DNA of 64,000 nt, from NCBI RefSeq assembly GCF_004769405.1, contig NZ_RQES01000005.1, positions 124,001-188,000 on the forward strand, in the 5' to 3' direction. The position numbers were made by a program, and so were the translations under genes. A model generated the notes under the pieces. The model was given only the letters and a program-made list of their open reading frames with translations, was not told where the DNA came from and did not search any database. Of the stretch, positions 36,833 through 46,029 are shown in pieces. This DNA is from Leptospira selangorensis (GTDB lineage: Bacteria; Spirochaetota; Leptospiria; Leptospirales; Leptospiraceae). Numbering within the stretch: the stretch's first letter is position 1; each line of letters begins with the position of its first letter.

Positions 36833-39450
36833 CACAAAAAAAGAAAATGGTTAAACAAATACAAACAAAGAAAAAAACGAAAATCAACCAGAGTAGTGAG
36901 AAAAACAAAGAAACTAAAAAATCCAGATCCAAAGAATCGGATGAAAATGATCTAAGAAAAAGTATTAGAGAAGCAAAGGAGAAGGTTTCTAAAAAGAAAA
37001 AAGATCATAAGTCTTCTCGCTCCAAAAAGCTGGAGATATTCCCGGTCGAACAAAAAGTTTCGGCTCCTTCTTCTAAAAAAGAAAGAAAAGATAAAAACAG
37101 ATCTTTTAAACAAGAATCCGTAAAAGAATTTCGAGACGAAGTTTCTCCACCAAAAGAAGAAACAAATTACAAGAAATCTTCTTACGAAAATCAAAATAAG
37201 AATCAGGCATATACTCCTAAACCTTCACATCACAAAAATGATTCACATGTTCCCGGATCGAAATCAAAGTTTTACGATAGAAAGTTCGGAAGTCATGATT
37301 GGGAAAGAGAGAATGAACCTGGCAGAAAACTTCTAAAATTTTTCCGTTCTAAAGCGGGAAAGGTTCTCTCTATGCAAGAGATTTACTCTAAGTTCATCGC
37401 TCACGCAGGACAGAAAAAAGGTTTTAGAAGAGAAAAATGGGAAGCCCAAGAACAAAAACGTTCTGCGGAAGAGGTTTTGATCTTCTTCGAAAAAGAAGGT
37501 CTGATAGAGATCCAAAAAAAGAATATCATAGTTCGTCCAAACCAAACCTTGAGTGGAACCATCTCCCTAAGTAAAAAAGGAGACGGCTTTGTAAAGTTGA
37601 CTACAGGAACAGAAGTCTTTGTCCCAGGCCAGTATACTTCTTCCGCCATCCAAGGTGACCTTGTGGAAATTCTTCCTACAGGTATCGGCCGCAAAGGAAA
37701 GTTAGAGGGAGAAGTTGTCTCAGTTCTTCGGAGAGGCCGTGAACTTTACAGGATGAAGGTCACCGAGAAAGATTATAAATTTATAGTCGGAACCTTCTTG
37801 GATATGGAAGGAGATTTGAAAGAAGGTTTCCTTCCCCGCAAAACATTACTCCAAGATCTACAAGATGAGATCAATATAGGCGATGTATTGATCGTTACTT
37901 TAAAGCAGGATTCTGATCACGAAAAAAATCTATACGAAGCTCACTTTGTTCGTTTTGAGTCGGATACAAAAGAAGACACGGATCTGATGAGAATGTTAAT
38001 GAAGTACAATTATACTATTCTTTATCCTGAAGAAGTAAAATTGGAAGAGCTTCCCGACGAAGTGGATGAAACCACAGTCGACAATTGGAATTCCAGAGTG
38101 GATTTGAGAGAACTTAAATCCATTACGATAGATGGAGAATATTCCAAGGACTTTGACGATGCTATTTCCTTCATAGATGAAGGTAAGAAGATCCGGTTTT
38201 ACGTTCATATTGCAGACGTTTCCCATTATGTTCAACCAGGTTCTGATCTAGATGTAGAAGCATATGCTAGAGCAACTTCCGTCTACTTGGGAAGTAGAGT
38301 TGTCCCGATGCTTCCTCCTGAACTTTCCGAAAATCTGTGTAGTCTCGTAGCGAAGAAAAACCGACTGGCATTTACAGTAGAGATGGAGGCGGATTGGAGC
38401 GGAACAATCTTCCATGCTAAGTTTTACAAATCCATCATTAAAGTAGAAGAAAGATACACTTATAATCGAGCAGAAGAAGAGATCAAAGCCGGAGATCCGA
38501 ATAATTGGATTTTCCAAATGATGAAATTTGCGGACATTCTCAGAAAAAGAAGACTCAATTCCGGAAGAGTGGATCTGAATCTAAAAGAGACAAAGGTAGT
38601 CACTGACTCAGAACATAATGTAGTTGAGATCAAACCTGTGGACAGGCTCCAGGCTCATATATTGATCGAAGAATTTATGCTCTCTGCAAACATTAAAGTG
38701 GCAGAGTTCATTCGCAAAAAAGAAAGACCTACTCTATATCGTGTCCATGAACCGATGGATGTAGAAAAACTAGAAATGTTGAATTCGTTCTTAAGCTTGA
38801 ATGGGGTTAATGCCCAACTACAAGACACAAAGTACGAATCCATTCGACATGTTCTACAAGTGATCGAAGGAAGCCCTTCAGAGCGTTTGTTTAATATTTC
38901 TCTTTTGAGAAGTTTTATGCAGGCTTATTATTCAGGAGAATATCTGGGGCATTGGGGATTAGGTTTCAAAGACTATTGTCATTTCACTTCTCCTATACGT
39001 CGTTATCCAGATTTGGTTTGTCATAGGGTTTTAGAAAGTATCCTTGTCTCCGACGAAGAACCTTATTCTGAAGAAGATATCAAAGTTATGGGCCTTCATA
39101 CTTCTCATGAAGAAAGAAAGGCAACTGATTCTGAAAGGGATTATTATAAACTCAAGGCTTGTAGGTTCTTGGAAAAAACAGGAATCAAAGAATTTACTGC
39201 GACTCTTGTAGGATTCAAAGCGGCAGTTGCATTTGTGGAATTGAATAATCCTCCGGTGGAAGCAATCATCCCTGCGATAGAATTCACTGACGAAGGTGAG
39301 TTACAAGCAGAGACAGATTTCACATTCTATTCTAAAAAATATACCAAACAATATTCATTAGGTGAAACCTTCCCTGTTGAATTGGATAGAATTGATTTTG
39401 AAGAAATCAAAATTTACGTGAAGATGAAAAAATTCCAAAAGAAAGGATAG
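36829..39450 (+). CDS. rnr: RNase R-family 3'-5' exoribonuclease with basic N-terminal extension
   Basis: An RNase II/R enzyme of 873 aa. The catalytic domain has the metal-binding segment YSKDFDDAISFID (about residue 440) and HIADVSHYVQPGS; HFTSPIRRYPDLVCHR is also typical. A C-terminal S1-like domain follows. Residues 1 to about 165 are Lys/Ser/Glu-rich and probably disordered, which is longer than in common RNase R proteins. The ATG overlaps the tsaB stop. Confidence 0.9.
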   Translation: MTQKKKMVKQIQTKKKTKINQSSEKNKETKKSRSKESDENDLRKSIREAKEKVSKKKKDHKSSRSKKLEIFPVEQKVSAPSSKKERKDKNRSFKQESVKEFRDEVSPPKEETNYKKSSYENQNKNQAYTPKPSHHKNDSHVPGSKSKFYDRKFGSHDWERENEPGRKLLKFFRSKAGKVLSMQEIYSKFIAHAGQKKGFRREKWEAQEQKRSAEEVLIFFEKEGLIEIQKKNIIVRPNQTLSGTISLSKKGDGFVKLTTGTEVFVPGQYTSSAIQGDLVEILPTGIGRKGKLEGEVVSVLRRGRELYRMKVTEKDYKFIVGTFLDMEGDLKEGFLPRKTLLQDLQDEINIGDVLIVTLKQDSDHEKNLYEAHFVRFESDTKEDTDLMRMLMKYNYTILYPEEVKLEELPDEVDETTVDNWNSRVDLRELKSITIDGEYSKDFDDAISFIDEGKKIRFYVHIADVSHYVQPGSDLDVEAYARATSVYLGSRVVPMLPPELSENLCSLVAKKNRLAFTVEMEADWSGTIFHAKFYKSIIKVEERYTYNRAEEEIKAGDPNNWIFQMMKFADILRKRRLNSGRVDLNLKETKVVTDSEHNVVEIKPVDRLQAHILIEEFMLSANIKVAEFIRKKERPTLYRVHEPMDVEKLEMLNSFLSLNGVNAQLQDTKYESIRHVLQVIEGSPSERLFNISLLRSFMQAYYSGEYLGHWGLGFKDYCHFTSPIRRYPDLVCHRVLESILVSDEEPYSEEDIKVMGLHTSHEERKATDSERDYYKLKACRFLEKTGIKEFTATLVGFKAAVAFVELNNPPVEAIIPAIEFTDEGELQAETDFTFYSKKYTKQYSLGETFPVELDRIDFEEIKIYVKMKKFQKKG

Positions 39451-39487
39451 ACAAAGTCGAACATATTCCAGAACATTCGTTACGGCA

Positions 39488-39511
39488 AACTTTGTTTTTT
39501 CGAACAAAGTT
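39488..39511 (+). promoter_or_regulatory. 9-bp perfect hairpin directly before a ribosome-binding site
   Basis: AACTTTGTT (39488-39496), loop of 6, AACAAAGTT (39503-39511). The SD TTAGGAG begins at the last base of the stem, so folding could hinder ribosome entry at TTG 39524. Confidence 0.5.
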
Positions 39512-39523
39512 TAGGAGTTAGAA

Positions 39524-40027
39524 TTGGAATCGTTTCTGGATGAGAAAGTTTCTCGTAGTCGCTTTCTAAAGTTTTTGTTCAAAACGGCGGCCATATCGGC
39601 CATCCTAGTTCCTCAAGCTTCCTGCAAACCTGGATCTATTCCTAAGCTGCATGGATTGAGTGATTCTGAATATCTCGCTTTCAAATCTTTGGAAGAAGTT
39701 TTCCTAGTAGGAAATCCAATCCAGGGATTCGATTTAGGAGTGGCTGCGGATAAGTATATCTATGGTCATCCTTATCCGATCGATACGGAATCCGTTTTGA
39801 AATTATTGGCATTCTTGCCTGGCTCTTCTCTCGTTTCTCTTGCTTTGGATTTTTCTTTCACCTCGATGGTCGGGCTTTCCAAAGAAGATAGAGAGAAACG
39901 ACTTCTTTCCTGGAAAAACTCTTCCTTATCTTTGAAAAGAGGCGCTTATAATATCATGCGCCAGTTGTCCTTCTTCTTAGTTTCTATGGAAAAAGATTAT
40001 AACGTACTAGTGGGATATAAAGGTTAA
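39524..40027 (+). CDS. Small subunit-like partner of a GMC oxidoreductase
   Basis: A 167-aa protein with an N-terminal hydrophobic signal (about 17-33, PQASC lipobox-like). By position and size it resembles gluconate 2-dehydrogenase subunit 3-type partners, which pair with GMC flavoproteins. The signal has only one Arg of a Tat pair, so Tat export is not supported. The start is TTG, six bases after TTAGGAG. The GMC gene starts 5 bases downstream. Confidence 0.65.
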   Translation: MESFLDEKVSRSRFLKFLFKTAAISAILVPQASCKPGSIPKLHGLSDSEYLAFKSLEEVFLVGNPIQGFDLGVAADKYIYGHPYPIDTESVLKLLAFLPGSSLVSLALDFSFTSMVGLSKEDREKRLLSWKNSSLSLKRGAYNIMRQLSFFLVSMEKDYNVLVGYKG

Positions 40028-40032
40028 GAACT

Positions 40033-41646
40033 ATGGGAGCGATTCCTGAGGCAAATTATAAGATTATCACTCCGGAAAAACATGAGGCTTTGATCAAAGA
40101 GAACGGGATCAAAGACGGAGTTTGGAAATTACAAGCAGAAGCGGTCATCATAGGTTCCGGCGCAGGAGGAGCGGTGGTTGCTGCTACTCTTGCAAAAGCA
40201 GGATGGAAAGTAGTACTGATCGAAGAAGGCGGATATTTCACTCCTGCAAAATTCACGGGAGATGAATTTCTTTCCCAAGCAAGATTATATAGAGATGCCG
40301 GATTTATCATTGCGGAAGAACAAACTCTTTCTATCTTACAAGGAAGAACTGTGGGAGGTTCAACCACTGTAAACTGGCAAACATCGCTTTATCCTCCCGA
40401 TTACGTGACCAACGAATGGGACTCCCGCTTCGGTTGGAAAGGTTACGGAAGACAGGAAATGGATGCTTATATTGCAGAAGTCCACGAAAGAATCGGTGTC
40501 CACGAAGTTCCTCAAAACTTGATCAATGCCAATAATAGCACCTTGATGAAAGGTGGAAAGGCATTAGGTCTGCATCCTGAAGTATTAAAAAACAATAATA
40601 GAGGATGTATCGGTCTCGGCCGTTGTGGTTTAGGCTGCCCTATTAATGCAAAACAATCTGCATTCCTGACTTGGATCCCTGATGCTATCGAAGCTGGTGC
40701 AACCGTAATCTCAAATATGAGAGCACAATACATCCAAGACGGAGATATCAAAACTGTAGTTGCAGAATTCACTCCTGATCCTTATGAAAAGGCTCCAAAC
40801 AATGTTTTGGAAAAAGTAGTAATCGAAGCGCCTGTAGTAATCGTGAGTGCAGGTGCAATTGAAGGTCCTGCATTATTGCAAAGATCCGGGCTCGGAAACG
40901 ATTGGGTGGGAAGAAATTTGAAAGTCCACCCTACTAGCACAAACTTTGCAATCTTTGATGAGACGATCAATATGTTCTCAGGGCCTCCTCAATCCGCAGT
41001 TATCAAAGACGGTCATAACCAAGATAATACAGGTTACGGATATTGGTTAGAAGTTGCACCTTTCCGTCCTACCTTAGCAAGTTCATTGATTCCTTTCTAC
41101 GGGCAGAGACAATTCGATGCCATGAAAAAGTATCCAAACATGAGCGCGGGTATCGTGTTAGTTCGGGATGGAGCCGATGGAGAAGCGAACGCTTCCGTGA
41201 AATGGTCTTTGGGAAGAAGAAAAGTTTATTTCGAGATCACTCCTACCGACGGTAAAAATTTACTCAAAGGTTTGAAAGCTCTCGCAGAAGTGCAAGTTGC
41301 AGCAGGTGCAAAGGCGATCATATTCCCATTCCCTGATGTCCTCGATCCGATTCCTGTGGATAAAAATTCTAAGTTTGATTGGATCCTGGATAAAAGTATC
41401 GAACCAGGAAAGATTGCGATCGGTTCTGCTCACCCTCATGGTTCTATCCAAGCAGCCAAGTCGCCCGACCTAGGTGCGGTAGATTTGGATTTCCAACTCT
41501 TCGGTCATAAGAATATTTTCGTAATGGATGCTTCTGTATATCCTACGGGATTATCCGTAAATCCTCAAATTACGACAATGAGTGTGAATCTCAGAGCTGC
41601 AAGAGCCTTGGCTCAAAGAAAGTCAGAGGTTTTAGGAAATAAATAA
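40033..41646 (+). CDS. GMC family FAD oxidoreductase
   Basis: A 537-aa GMC oxidoreductase. The FAD motif GSGAGGAVVAA lies at about 38-48, GRTVGGSTTVNWQ binds FAD, and GLGCPINAKQSA is typical of the long-chain-alcohol, cholesterol or gluconate dehydrogenase branch. The C-terminus has the GMC-type GLSVNPQITTM. Electrons may pass to the small partner and a cytochrome. Substrate unknown. Confidence 0.88.
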   Translation: MGAIPEANYKIITPEKHEALIKENGIKDGVWKLQAEAVIIGSGAGGAVVAATLAKAGWKVVLIEEGGYFTPAKFTGDEFLSQARLYRDAGFIIAEEQTLSILQGRTVGGSTTVNWQTSLYPPDYVTNEWDSRFGWKGYGRQEMDAYIAEVHERIGVHEVPQNLINANNSTLMKGGKALGLHPEVLKNNNRGCIGLGRCGLGCPINAKQSAFLTWIPDAIEAGATVISNMRAQYIQDGDIKTVVAEFTPDPYEKAPNNVLEKVVIEAPVVIVSAGAIEGPALLQRSGLGNDWVGRNLKVHPTSTNFAIFDETINMFSGPPQSAVIKDGHNQDNTGYGYWLEVAPFRPTLASSLIPFYGQRQFDAMKKYPNMSAGIVLVRDGADGEANASVKWSLGRRKVYFEITPTDGKNLLKGLKALAEVQVAAGAKAIIFPFPDVLDPIPVDKNSKFDWILDKSIEPGKIAIGSAHPHGSIQAAKSPDLGAVDLDFQLFGHKNIFVMDASVYPTGLSVNPQITTMSVNLRAARALAQRKSEVLGNK

Positions 41647-41654
41647 TTCCTTTG

Positions 41655-41694
41655 GGAAGGCGAGAATTCCACTTTATTCGTGGCGTTCTCTTCC
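41655..41694 (+). terminator. Imperfect hairpin after the GMC gene
   Basis: Stacked pairings GGAA/TTCC, GAGAA/TTCTC and CCAC/GTGG with small bulges make a long imperfect stem 9 bases after the stop. There is no clear U-run. It may be a weak terminator. Confidence 0.35.
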
Positions 41695-41757
41695 AAAATT
41701 GGATAAATGCCTTCCTTCTTTTGTAGTATTCGGAGGGAAAATATCGGTCTTACTAGT

Positions 41758-43269
41758 ATGTCTAGGCCGTTCTTTTCTCTACTGATTTGCTTTAGTATAT
41801 TCTTCTTTTCCAATTCTGTCTTCGCAGATATGAAAGAAGGAAAAAAAGCTTATTCCAGAAAAGACTACACAGAGGCTCTAAAACAATTCCAAAAATATAA
41901 CGATGGAAATCCTTCTTCAGGCGAGGCCTGGATGTACATGGGTTATATTTATGAGAGCAAAAAGGATTATACTAAATCCATCCAAGCTTTCAAAAGAGCG
42001 GTCAGTTTAAATCTTCCTAAAAAGGATCTGGTCAACTCTCTTACAAAAATTATCCTATATCATAATTATCAGAGAGATTACGGAGAAGTGATCTCTTATT
42101 CCAATCGATTATTAAAGATCGATCCGGACCTTTCTCATATCCAAAAGATCAGGGCTGCCGCAGAAGAGAGATATTCTTCCGGTGGACCTCGCAAACCTGT
42201 TTATCATGAAGAAGAACCGGAACAGGAAAGTGTTTCCAGTCTCGAAAAAAAGTTAAAACAAGATCCTAATAATAAAGAGATCCTTTGGAGACTTGCATTA
42301 GCTTATTATAATGAAAAGGAATTTGCTAAGTCCGAATCCATTCTTTCAGGATTAGTGAAGAATGAACCGGAAAATGTGGAGTATGGTTATAAGTACGGAG
42401 CATTGCTCGTGCGAGTTGGAAATTACGACGACGCAATTGTAGTTCTGAATCGTATAGAACCTAAGATCCCATCTGAAAGAGAAAAGTTACTCTATTATAC
42501 TCATCTGACCCAAGCGGCTGCTTACCATAAAAAGAAAAATTTTGAAGAAGCATCCAAGTATTATAGAAAGGCTCACGCAAATAAACATACAGTTCTTCCT
42601 TTGATCGGTCTGACCAAAATTAAATGGCAGCAAAAGGATTGTGATAACGCGATCAAAACTGCCGAAAAAGCTCTCGAATATGGGGAAAAAACCAGAGAGA
42701 TCCGAATGTATATCGGGCTTTGCAAGATACAGATCGGTAAAAATGAAGAAGGTTATGATCTTCTGAAAGAGATAGGGGCTGCCATCGAAAAAGAAAATCC
42801 GGAGTTAAAAGAACTTCCGGATGTGTATTACGACGGTATCTTAAAACTCGCCAGATATTATACAAATAACGGAAATTACGAAAAAGCTCTTAAATATTTC
42901 CATGCAGTCCAACCTGACGAAGAAGAGATCAGAGAATATAATTTTTATTTAGGTAAAACTTATCTATATACCGGTTCCGTAGAAAAAGCTATAAGTCATT
43001 TAGAAAAGGTAGAGGATTCCGCAGGGGCTTATTATCTTTTAGCAAAATGTTACGCAGAGAAGAATGATCAAGAAAGGACAATGTCCTATATCAAAAAATC
43101 AGGAAGTGTAAAATCTTCTTATTGGGCTTCTGCTGAAAGGGACAAGGCATTTAAAAAGTTTAGATCCGACGAGAATTTCAAAACATTCTTGGAAACTCGT
43201 GCCGGAACCAAAGATCATAAAAAATCTCAAGATGATAGAGAAGACGACGATTCCCAAGATAGGGACTAG
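41758..43269 (+). CDS. Secreted tetratricopeptide-repeat protein
   Basis: A 503-aa exported protein. The signal peptide (residues 1-23, ending SVFA) is followed by many TPR-type helical repeats, for example ARYYTNNGNYEKALKYF, and by a charged C-terminal tail. ATG 41758 has a poor SD. GGAGGG at 41732 is far upstream, five bases before an in-frame ATC. ATG 41707 would add 17 residues before the signal. The role is probably protein-protein interaction in the periplasm. Confidence 0.8.
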   Translation: MSRPFFSLLICFSIFFFSNSVFADMKEGKKAYSRKDYTEALKQFQKYNDGNPSSGEAWMYMGYIYESKKDYTKSIQAFKRAVSLNLPKKDLVNSLTKIILYHNYQRDYGEVISYSNRLLKIDPDLSHIQKIRAAAEERYSSGGPRKPVYHEEEPEQESVSSLEKKLKQDPNNKEILWRLALAYYNEKEFAKSESILSGLVKNEPENVEYGYKYGALLVRVGNYDDAIVVLNRIEPKIPSEREKLLYYTHLTQAAAYHKKKNFEEASKYYRKAHANKHTVLPLIGLTKIKWQQKDCDNAIKTAEKALEYGEKTREIRMYIGLCKIQIGKNEEGYDLLKEIGAAIEKENPELKELPDVYYDGILKLARYYTNNGNYEKALKYFHAVQPDEEEIREYNFYLGKTYLYTGSVEKAISHLEKVEDSAGAYYLLAKCYAEKNDQERTMSYIKKSGSVKSSYWASAERDKAFKKFRSDENFKTFLETRAGTKDHKKSQDDREDDDSQDRD

Positions 43270-43273
43270 TCGT

Positions 43274-43999
43274 TTATTTTCTTTTAGAAAGTAGAGTTTC
43301 TAAATCCACTTGGCCGGGAGCTTTCGGCTCTCCCAAACAACAATAAGTAAATTGAGATCCTAACTTTTCCGGAAAGATCCTAAACTCTTTTCCGGATTCT
43401 CCCATCAAAATCCCGCAGAATCCGATCGGAATATTCTGTTTAGCACATAGTTTAGAAAGTTTAAGTGCAGAATCTTGGAAATCCTTAGATTCTTGATCAT
43501 TCTTTGGAAGTGCAGCTATTTTGAAAATTCTCTGGAAAGGAAGTCCTGACTTAGCCGTTGCTAAAACTTCCTCTGTGACTGGTCTTAGGAAAAAGAGTAA
43601 TTCTTCGTATTCAGGAATTCCGGAAAAACTATGAACTGATCGGATGATCCCGAATCGATCCTCGTCAATTCCATTAAAGACAGGATTATCTTTGTCCAAT
43701 TCCAGATCTATATAATGTTTTCCTGATTCTAATCCGGAAAGTAAAGGTACTATATTCTCCATATTCCAAACGCCTAAACTTTTTAAGCTGGAATCTTCCG
43801 GTTGTCTATAGGTGAATACGCAAGACGCATTTAGGTCTTTTATTTTTTGTAAGATCTTTTCCGGAGCATCCTTTTCGGAACGAAATTGGTCCAAACGTAT
43901 CTCTAAAAAATCGGCCTTAGGAAGAGTTTGTAATCCGAAAAACTCTTCTTCATTCAATGTTAGAATGATCCTTATTTTTTGAGAATCGTTTTGGCTCAT
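43274..43999 (-). CDS. aroD: Type I 3-dehydroquinate dehydratase
   Basis: A shikimate-pathway enzyme acting through a Schiff base. The catalytic pair His123 (SVHSFSG) and Lys160 (FKIAALPK) is intact, and FLEIRLDQFR and the C-terminal GQ are typical. Length 241 aa fits. It is last in the four-gene minus-strand operon, 6 bases after kdsD, and stops 4 bases from the convergent TPR gene. Confidence 0.88.
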   Translation of the reverse strand: MSQNDSQKIRIILTLNEEEFFGLQTLPKADFLEIRLDQFRSEKDAPEKILQKIKDLNASCVFTYRQPEDSSLKSLGVWNMENIVPLLSGLESGKHYIDLELDKDNPVFNGIDEDRFGIIRSVHSFSGIPEYEELLFFLRPVTEEVLATAKSGLPFQRIFKIAALPKNDQESKDFQDSALKLSKLCAKQNIPIGFCGILMGESGKEFRIFPEKLGSQFTYCCLGEPKAPGQVDLETLLSKRK

Positions 44000-44005
44000 C
44001 GGAAA

Positions 44006-44974
44006 TCAGAGTCCTTTTTGTAAGAGATCGTGGATTGAAACGATCCCGAGCAAGGCCCCATCTTTCGAAACGATCGGAGCTACAGAAATAGGTTTTTCTC
44101 TTCTTTCCATGGACTGTAAAACATCGTAAGCCATGATCCCGCTTTCGAATACTGTAGGCTTAGGATTCATTAAATCTTTTGCTTTGATAGATTTATCCAA
44201 TTTTCCATCATTTAATAATTTTCTAATATCGTAATCGGTCACGAATCCGATCAAGTTCCCGGCCCCATCCACGACTCCTGTTGCGCCTACGAGTTTTTTG
44301 GTGATTTCGGAAAGAACTTCTTCTAAACTTGCATCCGAACTAACTTTAGCAAGTTTGTCTCCCTTTCTCATTACATCGTCTACTTTTAGGGATAATCTTT
44401 TTCCGAGTCTTCCCGCAGGATGATATAATGCAAAATCCTCTTTTTGGAAATTTCTAAGTTCCATCAATGCCATTGCGATAGCATCTCCCAACATCAAAGC
44501 GATTGTCGTGCTGGAGGTGGGTGCGAGTTCTAAAGGACATGCTTCTTTTAATACGGGAGTTAAGATTACAATATCACAGTCTAAAGCCAATCTGGATTGA
44601 GGATTTGCAGTTAAACCTACCAATTTGGCTCCGATACTTTTTATGGTAGGAAGAAGGTTGAGTAATTCTTCACTTTCACCGCTCTTACCGATTGCGATGA
44701 CCACATCTCCCTGAGCTAAAATTCCAGCATCACCGTGAGCAGCATCGGACGGATGAAGAAAATAGGAAGGAGTCCCTGTAGAAGATAAAGTAGATGCGAT
44801 CTTTTTACCTACGTCTCCGGATTTTCCTACTCCAGTTACGATCACTTTTCCTTTAGATTGGAAGATGAGCTCGACTGCTTTTTCTACATTCGGATCTAGG
44901 TTTTCTCTAAAATGAAGGATTGCTTCGATCTCTGTATCCAAAGCTTTTTTAACTTTATCTAATGTATTTCCCAC
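44006..44974 (-). CDS. kdsD: D-arabinose 5-phosphate isomerase (KdsD/KpsF/GutQ family)
   Basis: Converts ribulose 5-phosphate to arabinose 5-phosphate, the first step to Kdo of LPS. The SIS domain has TGVGKSGDVGKKIASTLSS and HPSDAAHGDAG with catalytic His; a pair of CBS domains fills residues about 200-322. Length 322 aa fits KdsD. It follows the NusG-like gene after 2 bases. Confidence 0.93.
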   Translation of the reverse strand: MGNTLDKVKKALDTEIEAILHFRENLDPNVEKAVELIFQSKGKVIVTGVGKSGDVGKKIASTLSSTGTPSYFLHPSDAAHGDAGILAQGDVVIAIGKSGESEELLNLLPTIKSIGAKLVGLTANPQSRLALDCDIVILTPVLKEACPLELAPTSSTTIALMLGDAIAMALMELRNFQKEDFALYHPAGRLGKRLSLKVDDVMRKGDKLAKVSSDASLEEVLSEITKKLVGATGVVDGAGNLIGFVTDYDIRKLLNDGKLDKSIKAKDLMNPKPTVFESGIMAYDVLQSMERREKPISVAPIVSKDGALLGIVSIHDLLQKGL

Positions 44975-44976
44975 TT

Positions 44977-45498
44977 CTAATTCTCCTCGTCCGTTTCCAA
45001 TAGTTCCGAATCCAATTCCAAGGATACCGTAGTATCCATTCCGGAAATAGAAACAAGAATAGAGGATTTACTTCCTTTTCGGATCACTCTGGCCCTTAAA
45101 TTTTTGAATGGTCCGTTTTTGATCAGAACCTTTTTACCCGGAGCCAGTATTTTCTCCCTTTCGATCTTGATCCTATCCGGATACTCAGTTACGAGCTGGC
45201 GGATTGCATCAATATCTTCCTCATCGATTATGAGGGGAGTTTCTCCGACCGAAACAAATTTTACGACTCCTGCAGTTTCTAGGACTTTTAGCTTCTCTAT
45301 TCTTATATCAATTTTTACGAATACATAAGAAGGAAAAACAGGGACCAGAACCGTTTTGATCCTATCAGACCATTGTTTTTTGGTCGAGATAATCGGCAAG
45401 TATTGGGTTATTCCCTTTTTGGAAAGTTCTAACGCTAACTTCTTCTCTGCCCTAGAATTTGTATAAACTGCATACCATGATTTAGAAGATTCACTCAT
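44977..45498 (-). CDS. NusG-family specialised transcription factor (RfaH/UpxY-like)
   Basis: A 173-aa NusG paralogue. The NGN domain has SWYAVYTNSRAEKKLALELS, QWSDRIKTVLVPVFPSYVF and a C-terminal KOW segment around VLIKNGPFKNLRARV. QWSDR and FPSYVFV resemble RfaH, LoaP and UpxY, which prevent termination in long surface-polysaccharide operons, more than housekeeping NusG, which is usually linked to secE and rplK. ATG 45498 is chosen; TTG 45507 is the alternative. It overlaps the upstream gene. Confidence 0.82.
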   Translation of the reverse strand: MSESSKSWYAVYTNSRAEKKLALELSKKGITQYLPIISTKKQWSDRIKTVLVPVFPSYVFVKIDIRIEKLKVLETAGVVKFVSVGETPLIIDEEDIDAIRQLVTEYPDRIKIEREKILAPGKKVLIKNGPFKNLRARVIRKGSKSSILVSISGMDTTVSLELDSELLETDEEN

Positions 45499-45964
45499 CT
45501 GATTCAATGCGAAAGGATACTGGAATAATTATTATATTTCCTTCCGGCAGTTGAAATTTCCAGCTAGAAACTGATCTTCTAAACTGAGTTTCAAAAACCT
45601 TATATTTGCAAGGTTTGATCGTAGTAACTTTTCTGGCCGCTCCGTTAGGTCCGATCACCACTTCCCAAGAACAATCTGATTCCAATCTTTGCTCCAATGC
45701 TTCCGGCGGAAAATGGATCTCGTTTTTAAATCTTTCAATTTCTGCTTCCGGAGTTCCGGCAAGGCCGGAATTAGAAGAAGTATCCTGTCCTTCTCCCAAA
45801 CTTTTGGGAAGTGAAAAGTGTAAACTTGGGATTTGTCCTTTGCTCAGGGTTAGTTTGATCTGCTCTGAAAAATTTTCAGGGCTTAGGCTTCGGATCAGAT
45901 AATAAGATAAAAATAAGACAGCATGAACGGAAAGAGAGATGAAAAAAGAAACCCTGGATCCCAT
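45491..45964 (-). CDS. Membrane-anchored TonB-like protein
   Basis: A 157-aa protein with one N-terminal membrane helix (about 6-24), a Ser/Pro-rich linker, and a C-terminal domain resembling TonB C-terminal folds (CSWEVVIGPNGAARKV). It may span the periplasm. ExbB/ExbD genes are not adjacent. First in the operon with the NusG paralogue, kdsD and aroD. Confidence 0.65.
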   Translation of the reverse strand: MGSRVSFFISLSVHAVLFLSYYLIRSLSPENFSEQIKLTLSKGQIPSLHFSLPKSLGEGQDTSSNSGLAGTPEAEIERFKNEIHFPPEALEQRLESDCSWEVVIGPNGAARKVTTIKPCKYKVFETQFRRSVSSWKFQLPEGNIIIIPVSFRIESDE

Positions 45965-46029
45965 TGGATTAATACGTTTTTACAAGTATAATTCATATTG
46001 AATTTTTCTTGAATCGAATTTTTGGACCT

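Noticed and set aside
39524..39620. Tat signal peptide on the GMC partner
   Set aside because: The sequence SRSRFLKF lacks adjacent twin arginines.
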